Part shown: positions 47,857 through 55,592 of the stretch, piece after piece
Layout of the letters: each line of letters begins with the position of its first letter
Numbering within the stretch: position 1 is the stretch's first letter
Assembly (NCBI GenBank): GCA_000619965.1
Contig: JHVD01000007.1
Coordinates: forward strand, 124,001-188,000
Direction: 5' to 3'
Length of the DNA: 64,000 bases
Origin: Propionibacteriaceae bacterium P6A17
Lineage (GTDB): Bacteria; Actinomycetota; Actinomycetes; Propionibacteriales; Propionibacteriaceae
Made by a program: the position numbers and the translations under genes
Notes under the pieces: generated by a model
Seen by the model: only the letters and a program-made list of their open reading frames with translations
Database searches by the model: none
Told to the model about the DNA's origin: nothing

Positions 47857-48900
47857 CTACTTGGCCGACGAACGTGCCCAGAGGTTGATCCCGCCCTCGA
47901 CGGCGTGCTCGTCGATCCGGGCGAGCTCGTCGTCGGTGAAGTCCAAGTTCTCCAGCGCGCTCAGGTTCATCTCCAGCTGCGCCACGCTCGACGCGCCGAT
48001 GAGTGCCGACGTCACCCTCTCGTCGCGCAACACCCACGCGAGCGCCATCTGCGCCAGCGACTGCCCGCGCTCGGCGGCGAGCTCATTGAGGGCGCGGATG
48101 TGGCGAAGGTTCCGCTCTCCGAGGTGGTCCTTCGGCAGGGATCCCTCACGGGCCATGCGCGAGTCCGCGGGCACGTCGCCGGAAAGATAGCGGTCCGTGA
48201 GCAGGCCCTGGGCGAGCGGGCTGAACGCGATCACGCCCATGCCGTTGGCTGCCGTCGCGTCGAGCAGGTCTTCCTCCACCCAGCGGTTCAGCATCGAGTA
48301 GCTGGGCTGATGGATGAGCAGCGGTGTGCCGAGCTCGCGGGCGATACGGGCTGCCTCGCGCGTCTTCTCGCCGGAGTAGCTGGAGATGCCGACGTAGAGC
48401 GCCCGGCCCGAACGGACGGCCTGGTCGAGCGCCATCATGGTCTCCTCGATGGGCGTCTCGGGGTCGAACCGGTGCGAGTAGAAGATGTCGACGTAGTCGA
48501 GCCCCATCCGTCGCAGCGACTGATCCAGCGAAGCGAGCACGTACTTGCGCGAACCTCCGCCCTGGCCGTAGGGGCCGGGCCACATGTCGTAGCCGGCCTT
48601 GGAGGAGATGATGAGTTCGTCGCGAAGGTGCGCGAAGTCCTGGCGAAGGATCCCGCCGAAGTTGATCTCCGCCTGGCCGTAGGGCGGGCCGTAGTTGTTG
48701 GCGAGGTCGAAGTGCGTGATGCCGGCGTCGAAGGCTCGACGAAGGATCGCGCGCTGGGTGCCGAGTGGCTTGTCGTCGCCGAAGTTCTGCCACAGGCCGA
48801 GGGAAATCGCGGGCAGTTTCAGTCCGGAGGCGCCGCAGGCGCGGTAGGGCATGCGGCCGTCGTAGCGGTCGGGATCGGGGCAGTAGATCGGGTACACCAT
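47857..48900 (-). CDS. Aldo-keto reductase (YghZ/Gpr-like)
   Basis: A 347-residue TIM-barrel NADPH reductase of the YghZ type, which reduces L-glyceraldehyde-3-phosphate and methylglyoxal in other bacteria. The catalytic tetrad is readable: Asp and Tyr in HFDLANNYGPPYG, Lys in IISSKAGYDMWPG and His in DIFYSHRFDP. The N-terminal YRACGASGLKLPAISLGLWQ is family-typical. ATG 48900 is chosen over an upstream codon because the family begins there. Monocistronic; it ends at the hairpin at 47792-47838. Confidence 0.93.
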   Translation of the reverse strand: MVYPIYCPDPDRYDGRMPYRACGASGLKLPAISLGLWQNFGDDKPLGTQRAILRRAFDAGITHFDLANNYGPPYGQAEINFGGILRQDFAHLRDELIISSKAGYDMWPGPYGQGGGSRKYVLASLDQSLRRMGLDYVDIFYSHRFDPETPIEETMMALDQAVRSGRALYVGISSYSGEKTREAARIARELGTPLLIHQPSYSMLNRWVEEDLLDATAANGMGVIAFSPLAQGLLTDRYLSGDVPADSRMAREGSLPKDHLGERNLRHIRALNELAAERGQSLAQMALAWVLRDERVTSALIGASSVAQLEMNLSALENLDFTDDELARIDEHAVEGGINLWARSSAK

Positions 48901-48966
48901 GCACCCATCCTGCTGCACGCGGCTGCCTGGCGGAAGGGGACCCCGCCACGGATGCGCGAGCAGGGG

Positions 48967-49416
48967 TCAGCGCAACTCGTCCAGCAACACCGGCATCGCC
49001 CGCTCGAGGACGGCTAGGGTGTGCTCGAAGTCGGCCATGTCGCCGTACCAAGGATCCGGCAGCGGGCTGCCGGGCGTCGCGGTCGGGTCGAAGTCGGTCA
49101 CGAGGCGGATCCGGGTGGGGTCGACGCCCAGCGCAGCCACTCGTCGGGCGTGATGCTGCTCGGCGACGACGAACAGGTCGACGTCGTCGCACATTTCCTT
49201 GCCGAGCTGCCGGGCGACGTGCCCGTCGGCATCGTAGCCATGCGCGCGCAGGAGGCGGGCGGCACGTCGATCGATGGGGTTGCCGGCCTCCTCGGAGCTG
49301 GTCCCCGCGGAGGTGAGCCGCACGTCGAGGCCCCGCTCGTCGGCGAGGCCGCGGGCCACCCGCTCGGCCATCGGGGAGCGGCAGATGTTGCCGTGGCAGA
49401 TGAACATGACGTGCAC
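48967..49416 (-). CDS. Low-molecular-weight protein-tyrosine phosphatase
   Basis: A 149-residue phosphatase. The P-loop CHGNICRS (Cys7, Arg13) is the CX5R active site and DPWYGD near residue 118 supplies the general acid. It dephosphorylates phosphotyrosine proteins, often capsule- or stress-related. GTG 49416 is chosen for AAGGAG at 7 nt, which also overlaps the end of the flavodoxin-domain gene 4 nt upstream; the two form an operon. Confidence 0.94.
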   Translation of the reverse strand: MHVMFICHGNICRSPMAERVARGLADERGLDVRLTSAGTSSEEAGNPIDRRAARLLRAHGYDADGHVARQLGKEMCDDVDLFVVAEQHHARRVAALGVDPTRIRLVTDFDPTATPGSPLPDPWYGDMADFEHTLAVLERAMPVLLDELR

Positions 49417-49420
49417 GGGC

Positions 49421-49921
49421 TCACTCCTTGGACTGCGACGAGAACACCGCGGCCAGGTCGCGGGCCCAGGCCTCGATCGCTGCGGGATTGAGGTGGTCCT
49501 GGGCGGGCTGGCGCAGCGCCCTGAGGAACACCCGGTGCCAGAAGCCCACCTGTTTCGGCTGGTAACGCCCGGCGAACGCCTCATTGGCAAGGGGCGCGAC
49601 GATGGCGGCGGCCTTGTCGTTGAGGGCTCGGGCCTCGTCGATCTTGGCAGGGTCCGCAGCGGTGAGGCAGACGTTGAACAGCGCAGTGCGCCCGGCCAGC
49701 TCATCGACGTGGGACTGCAACCAGGCGATCGCCTCGGCATTCCAGCTGTTGGCGAGGATGCCGCTGCCGACGACGAACCAGTCCGCGTCCGGCGCCGGGT
49801 CCGCGGAGGCGGAGGCGACGGCGACGTCGAACCCCGCGTCGCGCAAGTGCCCGGACAGCAGGTTCGCGACGTGGGCCGTCGTGCCCGCACGAGTGCTGTA
49901 GACGATGAGGATGCGCGCCAT
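49421..49921 (-). CDS. Flavodoxin-domain protein (HemG-like)
   Basis: A 166-residue flavodoxin fold. The FMN-phosphate loop YSTRAGTTAHVANLL is at residues 8-22 and VVGSGILANSWNAEA and FNVCLTAADPAK match the other two flavin-contact loops. The size and the ATTHVA-type loop fit the protoporphyrinogen-oxidase-like flavodoxin-domain group, but no heme genes are nearby, so function is open. Leaderless from ATG 49921 (TAGGGT at 6 nt). First gene of the operon with the phosphatase. Confidence 0.85.
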   Translation of the reverse strand: MARILIVYSTRAGTTAHVANLLSGHLRDAGFDVAVASASADPAPDADWFVVGSGILANSWNAEAIAWLQSHVDELAGRTALFNVCLTAADPAKIDEARALNDKAAAIVAPLANEAFAGRYQPKQVGFWHRVFLRALRQPAQDHLNPAAIEAWARDLAAVFSSQSKE

Positions 49922-49927
49922 GCCACC

Positions 49928-49933
49928 ACCCTA
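49928..49933 (-). promoter_or_regulatory. -10 element (TAGGGT) for leaderless flavodoxin operon
   Basis: TAGGGT on the minus strand is 6 nt from the ATG at 49921. Confidence 0.5.
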
Positions 49934-50030
49934 TTGCGCGGCGCACCGCCACCGACGGCTGGCCCCCAATACCGGCGCGGGCAGTGGCGGGTTGGGTATC
50001 GTCGGGCATGAACCCAAGTGAGAGGCAAGC

Positions 50031-51152
50031 ATGGCCAAGCGCATCGGAATCCTGACGGCGGGCGGCGACGCCCCCGGGCTCAACGCGGCGATCCGCGGGC
50101 TCGGGAAGGCGGCGATCGGGCGGCACGGCATGGAGGTCATCGGCTTCCGCGGAGGTATCCGCGGACTGGCAGAGGACCAGTGGGACGTGCTCGACAAGGA
50201 TTCGCTCTCCGGCATCCTGACGCTGGGCGGCACCGTGCTGGGCACCAGCCGCGACAAGGTGCACAAGATGATGGTCGACGGGGAGCAGCGCGACATGATC
50301 CCCGCGGTCGCCGAGGTGGTCGAGCGCAACAAGCTCGACTGTCTGGCCCTGCTGGGCGGCGGCGGTACGGCGAAGAATGCGCTGCGGCTGCATGAGGCGG
50401 GCCTGCCCGTCGTGCACCTGCCCAAGACAATCGACAAGGACATCGCCCACACCGACAACACGTTCGGCTTCGCCACCGCCCTCGAGATCGCCACGGAGGC
50501 CGTCGACCGACTGCACTCGACGGCCCACTCGCACCACCGGGTGATCATCGCCGAAATCATGGGCCACAAGGCCGGATGGCTGACCCTCGGCGCGGGCATC
50601 GCCGGTGGCGCCGACGTCATCCTGCTGCCCGAGATCCCGTACCGGCTGGAGTCGATCGTCGCGACGATCGAACGCCGCAAGGAGAAGGGCACGAACTTCT
50701 CCGTCGTGGCCGTGGCCGAGGGCGCCCGCGACGTGGCCGCGACGATGGAGCTGGAGGCCGCCGAGGCCTTGGTGCGGTCGGCACCCACTCCCGAGGCGAA
50801 GGCCAGCGCAAAGCAGCACCGTCGCAACATCGAGGACTCGCACCGCGAGCACCCCTTCCGGTTGGCGCGTGACCTCGAGGCCGCCACCGGGCTCGAGGCC
50901 CGCGTGACCATCCTCGGCTACGTGCAGCGCGGCGGCACTCCCGTCGCCGCCGACCGTCTGCTGGGCTCCGTCATCGGCACCGCCGCGGCCGAGATGATCG
51001 AGGCGGGCGAGCACGGTGTCATGGTCGCCTCCTGCGGGGAGGGTGCCGCAGCGGTGCCGCTGGAGGACGTCGCGGGCCAGCTCGCGCTCGTGCCGACGGA
51101 CCACCCGTGGATCCGGACGGCGCGCGACGTGGGCACCGGCCTCGGCGACTGA
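50031..51152 (+). CDS. pfkA: 6-phosphofructokinase (GGxGT group)
   Basis: A 373-residue phosphofructokinase that commits fructose-6-phosphate to glycolysis. LTAGGDAPGLNAAIRG is the N-terminal nucleotide loop. The phosphoryl-donor motif is GGGGT (residues 109-113): with glycine rather than aspartate after GG, ATP is more likely than pyrophosphate, although the lysine of PKTIDKD (131-137) is the form found in PPi enzymes. AEIMGHKAGWLTLGAG is the substrate region. A GAGAGG site precedes ATG 50031. It ends 8 nt before hairpin copy B, which probably terminates it. Confidence 0.93.
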   Translation: MAKRIGILTAGGDAPGLNAAIRGLGKAAIGRHGMEVIGFRGGIRGLAEDQWDVLDKDSLSGILTLGGTVLGTSRDKVHKMMVDGEQRDMIPAVAEVVERNKLDCLALLGGGGTAKNALRLHEAGLPVVHLPKTIDKDIAHTDNTFGFATALEIATEAVDRLHSTAHSHHRVIIAEIMGHKAGWLTLGAGIAGGADVILLPEIPYRLESIVATIERRKEKGTNFSVVAVAEGARDVAATMELEAAEALVRSAPTPEAKASAKQHRRNIEDSHREHPFRLARDLEAATGLEARVTILGYVQRGGTPVAADRLLGSVIGTAAAEMIEAGEHGVMVASCGEGAAAVPLEDVAGQLALVPTDHPWIRTARDVGTGLGD

Positions 51153-51160
51153 GCTCGGCT

Positions 51161-51200
51161 GGTGTGAGGAAGTGGTTGGAGGACCAACCACTTCCTCACA
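51161..51200. repeat. Perfect hairpin, copy B of a dispersed family
   Basis: Arms 51161-51178 and 51183-51200 (18 nt each, GTGTGAGGAAGTGGTTGG) are exact reverse complements with loop AGGA. It lies 8 nt after the pfkA stop and opens the interval containing the DUF559 gene. Confidence 0.85.
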
Positions 51201-51317
51201 CTGAAGGTCCGGGGGCGCCCTTGAAGGCCCGGGCGCGACGTCGCGCGGCGAAAGCAGTGTTGTCCGACGACGCGTAGTACTCCTCGGTGGCGGCCGCCGC
51301 CCCCAAGGATGGTGGGC

Positions 51318-52253
51318 ATGTACCACCCCATCCCCGTCCCCGCATCATTCACCGCCCTCCTGCAACGTCAGCACGGCGCGGTCACCGTCGAGCAGGCACG
51401 CGCGTGCGGGCTCACCCGCCAGCAGTTTCGTCGGCTCTGCAGGTCGTGGACCAAGCTCGGTCGGGGGCTCTACATCGCCGGCGACGTCACTTGGCATGCG
51501 TTCGCATGGGCGTGCGTCCTGCGCGGCGGCGACGCGGCAGGCTTGGGAGGCAGCGCGGCATGCTACGTGCATGGGCTGATCCGACGACCGCCCGACGTCG
51601 TGACGGTCTGGACGCAACACGCCCGCCCGGCCCTGGTCCACGGCACGTTCCGGTCGCAGTTTCGGCGCAAGTCCGTCAAGCTTCGGGGTGAGCCTCCGAC
51701 CGTCGGCATCGAGGACGCCCTGCTCCAACACGCCTCCGAGGCCGACGAGCATGCCCTCGTCGAGGCCGTCACCCGGGCAATCGCCGAGCGGCGCACCACC
51801 GGCGAGCGCCTGCGTCGGTGGCTTGGTCGGCAAGGGCGCCAGCCCCAGCGCGCCCTGCTCGACGCGCTCGCGACGCACAGCGACCAGGGGATTCACAGCG
51901 TGCTCGAGTGGCGGTTCCACATCGCGGTCGAGCTGCTGCATGGGCTCACCGGGCTGGAACGGCAGGTCACCCCCAACGGCAAGGGCCGGGTGGATGTGCT
52001 CTTCCGGGAGTACGGGCTCGTCGTCGAGCTGGACGGCCGGGAATTCCACGACGCCGACCGCGACGCCAGACGCGACAACGAACACGCGCTCCAGGCTGGG
52101 CTCGTGACCCTGCGTTTCACGTGGCGTCAGGTGGTCCACGAGAGCTGTGCGGTGGCCCGCGTCGTCCAAGAGGCGCTGCTCATCCGGGGCTGGGCGGGCC
52201 CCGTCGGGCACTGCGACGCGTGCCGCCCGGCGAACCGTGAGCACAAGGTGTGA
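51318..52253 (+). CDS. AbiEi-like/DUF559 putative endonuclease
   Basis: A 311-residue protein. The N-terminal 80 residues resemble the winged-helix antitoxin-type domain (HGAVTVEQARACGLTRQQFR, then KLGRGLYIAG). The C-terminus is DUF559, a Vsr/PD-(D/E)XK-like nuclease fold: SVLEWRFHIAVEL, GRVDVLFREYGLVVELDGRE and DARRDNEHALQAGLVTLRFT, with D, E-x-D and the QVV end. These occur widely in Actinobacteria; the role is unknown. ATG 51318 is chosen because AAGGA lies 8 nt upstream; ATG 51309 is an alternative. The stop codon is inside hairpin copy C, and copy B lies just upstream, so the gene is bracketed. Confidence 0.82.
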   Translation: MYHPIPVPASFTALLQRQHGAVTVEQARACGLTRQQFRRLCRSWTKLGRGLYIAGDVTWHAFAWACVLRGGDAAGLGGSAACYVHGLIRRPPDVVTVWTQHARPALVHGTFRSQFRRKSVKLRGEPPTVGIEDALLQHASEADEHALVEAVTRAIAERRTTGERLRRWLGRQGRQPQRALLDALATHSDQGIHSVLEWRFHIAVELLHGLTGLERQVTPNGKGRVDVLFREYGLVVELDGREFHDADRDARRDNEHALQAGLVTLRFTWRQVVHESCAVARVVQEALLIRGWAGPVGHCDACRPANREHKV

Positions 52254-52291
52254 GGAAGTGGTTGGAGGGCCAACCACTTCCTCACACCTTG
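52244..52291. repeat. Perfect hairpin, copy C of a dispersed family
   Basis: Arms 52244-52265 and 52270-52291 (22 nt) are exact reverse complements with loop AGGG. The core is identical to copy B. It overlaps the DUF559 stop codon and separates this gene from the convergent HerA-like gene. Confidence 0.85.
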
Positions 52292-52305
52292 GCCACGTGC
52301 TCGGC

Positions 52306-53943
52306 TCAGCGGCGCTTCTTTAGCACCCCGAACAGGCCCCGCATCAGTTCGCGGCCAACGGTCGTCGCCACCTTCTGCACGGTGCGCTCCGTCTCCCGAC
52401 GACGACGCTCGGCCTCGCGCTGGGCTCGGGCCATCTCCTGCTCGTAGCGACGCTGCTCGGCGGCGCGCAGGCGCTCGGCCTCGCGCTCCGCCTTGGCCAT
52501 CTCCTTCGCCTCCTGGGCGCGGGCCTTCGCCTGCTCCGCCTCGATCCGCTCACGCTCGGCCTCCTCGGCCTCGGCCTTCTCGGCAGCCTCCGCGGCAGCG
52601 GCAGCTTCCTCCATGCGCTTGGTCAGGATCTCGTAGGCCGACTCACGGTCGATCGCCTCCGCATAGCGGGGGTACAGCGTCGAGCCGGTGACGATCCGCT
52701 GCACGTCCGCCTCGGGTGCGGGATCCATCGATGCTTGTGGGGCCCACATCTTCGTCCACGCGACCGGCGTCGGGGCGCCCTTCTCGTTCATCACCGTGAC
52801 GATCGCCTCGCCGATGCCGAGCTCCTGTAGCACGCGCTCGAGGTCGTAGTCGCTGACGGGGTAGGTGCCGACGGTGGCCTTGAGCGCCTTCGCGTCGTTG
52901 GGGGTGTGCGCGCGCAACTGGTGCTGCACCCTGGACCCGAGCTGGGCGAGGACGTCGTCGGGCACATCCTTCGGGGTCTGCGTCACGAAGAACACGCCCA
53001 CTCCCTTGGAGCGGATGAGGCGCACGGTCTGCGTGATGGAATCCAGGAACGCCTTCGAGGCGCCATTGAACAGCAGGTGGGCCTCGTCGAAGAAGAACAC
53101 CAGCTTCGGCTTGTCGACGTCCCCCACCTCGGGCAGTTGCTCGAACAGCTCCGCGAGCAGCCACATCAGGAACGTCGAGAACAGCTGCGGCCGCGACGCA
53201 AGCTGCGGCAACTCCAGCAGCGAGATCACGCCCTTGCCGTCGACGGCGGTGCGCAGCAGCTCCGACGGGTCGAACTCCGGCTCCCCGAAGAACACGTCGC
53301 CGCCGGCCTCGTTGAGGGTGATGAGCGCGCGCAGGATCACGCCGGCGGTCGCCGTCGAGATGCCGCCGATGCCCTTCAGCGCTTCCTTGCCGTCGTCCGA
53401 GGTCAGGAACCGCAGCACCTCGATGAGGTCCTTGAGGTCGAGCAGCGGCAGCGACTGGTTGTCCGCGTACAGGAAGACAAGGCCCAGCGACGACTCCTGC
53501 ACCTGGTTGAGGCCGAGCACCTTGCTGAGCAGCACCGGGCCGAAGCTGGTCACCGTCGCCCGCACCGGGATGCCCTGCCCCTCGCCGCCCAGGGCATACA
53601 GCTCGACGGGGTACTGCGTCGCCTCCCACGGCTGGCCCAACGGCTCGACGCGCGCCAGCAGCTTCTCTGACCCGACGCCGGGCACGGCCAGGCCGGACAG
53701 GTCGCCCTTGATGTCGGCTGCGAACACCGGCACCCCGGCCAGGCTCAGCGCCTCGGCCATCACCTGCAGCGTCTTCGTCTTGCCCGTGCCGGTGGCGCCG
53801 GCGACGAGACCGTGCCGGTTGAACATACCCAGCGGAATGCGAATCGGTGCGTCCTTGACCGGCTGCCCGTCCTCGACGAGGACCCCCAGGGTCGCTGCGG
53901 GGACGTCGAAGGTGTAGCCGTCGATGATGTCTTGCCTGCTCAC
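52306..53943 (-). CDS. HerA-like ATPase (DUF853)
   Basis: A 545-residue P-loop ATPase of the HerA/FtsK superfamily. Walker A is VAGATGTGKTKTLQVMAEAL near residue 50, FAADIKGDLSGLAVPG follows, and Walker B with the catalytic acidic pair is VFFFDEAHLLFNGAS near 285; FVTQTPKDVPDDVLAQLGSR is sensor-like. The last 110 residues are a long charged coiled coil (AEEAERERIEAEQAKARAQE). HerA proteins act with nucleases in DNA processing or defence; no NurA-like partner is adjacent, though the DUF559 nuclease gene is convergent 52 nt away. GTG 53943 is leaderless. Confidence 0.88.
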   Translation of the reverse strand: MSRQDIIDGYTFDVPAATLGVLVEDGQPVKDAPIRIPLGMFNRHGLVAGATGTGKTKTLQVMAEALSLAGVPVFAADIKGDLSGLAVPGVGSEKLLARVEPLGQPWEATQYPVELYALGGEGQGIPVRATVTSFGPVLLSKVLGLNQVQESSLGLVFLYADNQSLPLLDLKDLIEVLRFLTSDDGKEALKGIGGISTATAGVILRALITLNEAGGDVFFGEPEFDPSELLRTAVDGKGVISLLELPQLASRPQLFSTFLMWLLAELFEQLPEVGDVDKPKLVFFFDEAHLLFNGASKAFLDSITQTVRLIRSKGVGVFFVTQTPKDVPDDVLAQLGSRVQHQLRAHTPNDAKALKATVGTYPVSDYDLERVLQELGIGEAIVTVMNEKGAPTPVAWTKMWAPQASMDPAPEADVQRIVTGSTLYPRYAEAIDRESAYEILTKRMEEAAAAAEAAEKAEAEEAERERIEAEQAKARAQEAKEMAKAEREAERLRAAEQRRYEQEMARAQREAERRRRETERTVQKVATTVGRELMRGLFGVLKKRR

Positions 53944-53949
53944 GCCAGC

Positions 53950-53955
53950 ACTCTA
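53950..53955 (-). promoter_or_regulatory. -10 element (TAGAGT) for leaderless HerA-like gene
   Basis: TAGAGT on the minus strand is 6 nt from the GTG at 53943. Confidence 0.5.
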
Positions 53956-54050
53956 CTGAATCGTGCCCACCTGGCGGCGGCGGTTGGCGCCGTCGACGTC
54001 ACCCCTTGAGGGGCCGAGGGGCGCCGTCGGGGCTGCCAGGGGCCACAGGG

Positions 54051-54056
54051 TATGCT
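54051..54056 (+). promoter_or_regulatory. -10 element (TATGCT) for leaderless small gene
   Basis: TATGCT is 6 nt before the GTG at 54063. Confidence 0.5.
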
Positions 54057-54062
54057 CCGACT

Positions 54063-54356
54063 GTGATCTTCAAGCGCGTGGGAGACGGCCGGCCATACCC
54101 GGATCACGGGTACAAGCCGCGCGACTGGAGCGCCGTCTCGCCCCGCCAAGTGCGGCTCGACGAGCTCATCACCACCAAGCGCACCCTCGATCTGGAGACC
54201 CTCCTGGAGGAGGATTCGACGTTCTACGGCGACCTGTTCGCGCACGTGGTGCAGTGGCAGGGCGAGCTCTACCTCGAAGATGGCCTCCACCGGGCGCTGC
54301 GCTCGGCGCTGCAACAGCGCACGACGCTCCACGCGCGCGTGCTCGAATTGGACTAG
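54063..54356 (+). CDS. Conserved actinobacterial small protein of unknown function
   Basis: A 97-residue protein (FKRVGDGRPYPDHGYKPRDW, SPRQVRLDELITTKRTLDLE, then DLFAHVVQWQGELYLEDGLH). The sequence has the appearance of a widely conserved actinobacterial family; the final segment with an EDGLHRALRSALQQR stretch is reminiscent of ParB/Srx-type folds, but this is weak. GTG 54063 is chosen for the TATGCT element 6 nt upstream. It precedes the LytR_C-domain gene by 52 nt in the same direction. Confidence 0.68.
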   Translation: MIFKRVGDGRPYPDHGYKPRDWSAVSPRQVRLDELITTKRTLDLETLLEEDSTFYGDLFAHVVQWQGELYLEDGLHRALRSALQQRTTLHARVLELD

Positions 54357-54408
54357 GTTTGTCCTTACCCCGGCGCTGGTCCGGGACGTTGGAGGAAGGA
54401 AGTGCAGG

Positions 54409-54945
54409 ATGCGCCTGTTCCGCATGGTTGCCACCCCGGTGTTGCTCCTGTCCCTCCTCGCACTGCTCATCTGGGGCGCGAGCTGGGGCTGGCGCAATCT
54501 CACGGCCCCGCTGCCCAGTCCGTCGCCGACGCCGTGCGTGACGAAGTCGGCGAGCATCATCACCTCCGACATGGTGTCGGTGCGGGTGCTCAACGGAGGG
54601 TTCACGTCGGGCCTGGCCGGGCGCGTCGCGGAACATCTCGGCAACAACGGCTTCACCGTGCTGCGCACCGGCAACACCGAGGAGCGCGTCAAGGAGACGA
54701 TCGTGCGTGGCAGCACCGAGAGCGAGGCGAAGCTCACGATGCTCCAGTCGCACTTCAAGGGGGCCATCATCGAGCACGATGACCGCGTCGACGGCAGCGT
54801 CGACGTGCTCGTCGGCACCGGCTACGAGGGCGTCACCGGCAACGGCGTGACCCAGATCGAGGCGCCCGGCGGCGTCACCTGCGACTACCCGTCGCCCTCC
54901 CCGACGCCGAGCAGCCCCGCACCGTCGGCTTCCCCGACGAGCTGA
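54409..54945 (+). CDS. Membrane-anchored LytR C-terminal domain protein
   Basis: A 178-residue protein with an N-terminal membrane helix (residues 8-28, VATPVLLLSLLALLIWGASW) and a LytR_C domain (MVSVRVLNGGFTSGLAGRVAE, then TVLRTGNTEER), followed by a Ser/Pro-rich tail. LytR_C domains are found on cell-wall-associated proteins, usually beside the LCP glycopolymer ligase fold, which is absent here. A GGAGGAAGGA site lies upstream of ATG 54409. Probably faces outward and is wall-associated. It is the last gene before a hairpin and tRNA-Ser. Confidence 0.85.
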   Translation: MRLFRMVATPVLLLSLLALLIWGASWGWRNLTAPLPSPSPTPCVTKSASIITSDMVSVRVLNGGFTSGLAGRVAEHLGNNGFTVLRTGNTEERVKETIVRGSTESEAKLTMLQSHFKGAIIEHDDRVDGSVDVLVGTGYEGVTGNGVTQIEAPGGVTCDYPSPSPTPSSPAPSASPTS

Positions 54946-54998
54946 CCCGCGCCCGTCACACCCGGGCGCCCGGGCTGGCGACTTGGACCCTCGCACGG

Positions 54999-55043
54999 CG
55001 AAGGGCTCCGAAACCCTGCTCTCCAGCGTTTCGGAGCCCTTCG
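54999..55043. terminator. Bidirectional terminator between LytR_C gene and tRNA-Ser
   Basis: Perfect 16-bp arms (54999-55014 and 55028-55043) with a 13-nt loop. It stops transcription from the LytR_C gene and of the tRNA read from the other strand. Confidence 0.85.
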
Positions 55044-55047
55044 ACTC

Positions 55048-55135
55048 TGGCGGTGACGGAGGGATTTGAACCCTCGGTGGGTTGCCCCACACTCGCTTTC
55101 GAGGCGAGCTCTTTCGGCCGCTCAGACACGTCACC
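55048..55135 (-). tRNA. tRNA-Ser (anticodon CGA)
   Basis: An 88-nt class II tRNA with a 7-bp acceptor stem (GGTGACG with CGTCACC), a long variable arm, anticodon stem CTCGC/GCGAG and loop CTCGAAA giving anticodon CGA (reads UCG). The T-loop reads GGTTCAAAT. The 3' CCA is encoded in the DNA (TGG at 55048-55050 on the plus strand). Confidence 0.95.
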
Positions 55136-55145
55136 GTCGGTTAGC

Positions 55146-55400
55146 TTAGCGTTTTCCGGCCCTCGGACGCGAATCGACGGCGCCGCGGCCGCGCCCGTGC
55201 GGCCCCGACCTGCCCATCCGCCAGATCCACAGCCCCAGATGGGACTCCAGCCGACGCACGCCAACGTCCCAGTCGTCGCCCAGGAGCGCCTGAATGCGCT
55301 GCACGCGCTGGCGCACGGTGTTGCGGTGGATGAACAGCGCGCTCGCAGTGTCGGCAAGACTGCGGTCGGCCTCCAGGAACGTCCACGCGGTGACCATCAT
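55146..55400 (-). pseudogene. Truncated PucR-family regulator (C-terminal HTH only)
   Basis: Only the end of a PucR-type regulator remains: a HTH_30 domain with TAWTFLEADRSLADTASAL and HRNTVRQRVQRIQALLG, normally preceded by several hundred residues of sensor and GGDEF-like sequence. The frame loses similarity near 55400, exactly where an alcohol dehydrogenase fragment begins on the other strand. The N-terminal half and promoter seem to have been removed by a deletion. The remaining HTH is unlikely to be expressed. Confidence 0.7.
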
Positions 55401-55590
55401 CGGGTCCTACTTGGGGTCCGCGGTCCCGTCGAGGGACATCCCGAAGTACGTTGAGATGTGGCGCGATGGCAAGTTGCCCGTCGAGAAGCTGATCTCGCAC
55501 CGCATCCGGCTCGACGACATCAACCGGGCCATGGACGAACTCGCCGAGGGGCGGGCCGTCCGACAAGTGATCATCATGGACGAGGAGTGA
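55395..55590 (+). pseudogene. Truncated zinc-type alcohol dehydrogenase (C-terminal fragment)
   Basis: About 65 C-terminal codons of a medium-chain alcohol dehydrogenase: TIIGSYLGSAVPSRDIPKYV, then LPVEKLISHRIRLDDINRAM and a final GRAVRQVIIM. All catalytic residues are missing. The frame is intact up to the TGA at 55588-55590, 2 nt before the aldehyde dehydrogenase ATG, so the pair once formed an operon. The fragment abuts the PucR remnant on the opposite strand. Confidence 0.75.
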
Positions 55591-55592
55591 CC

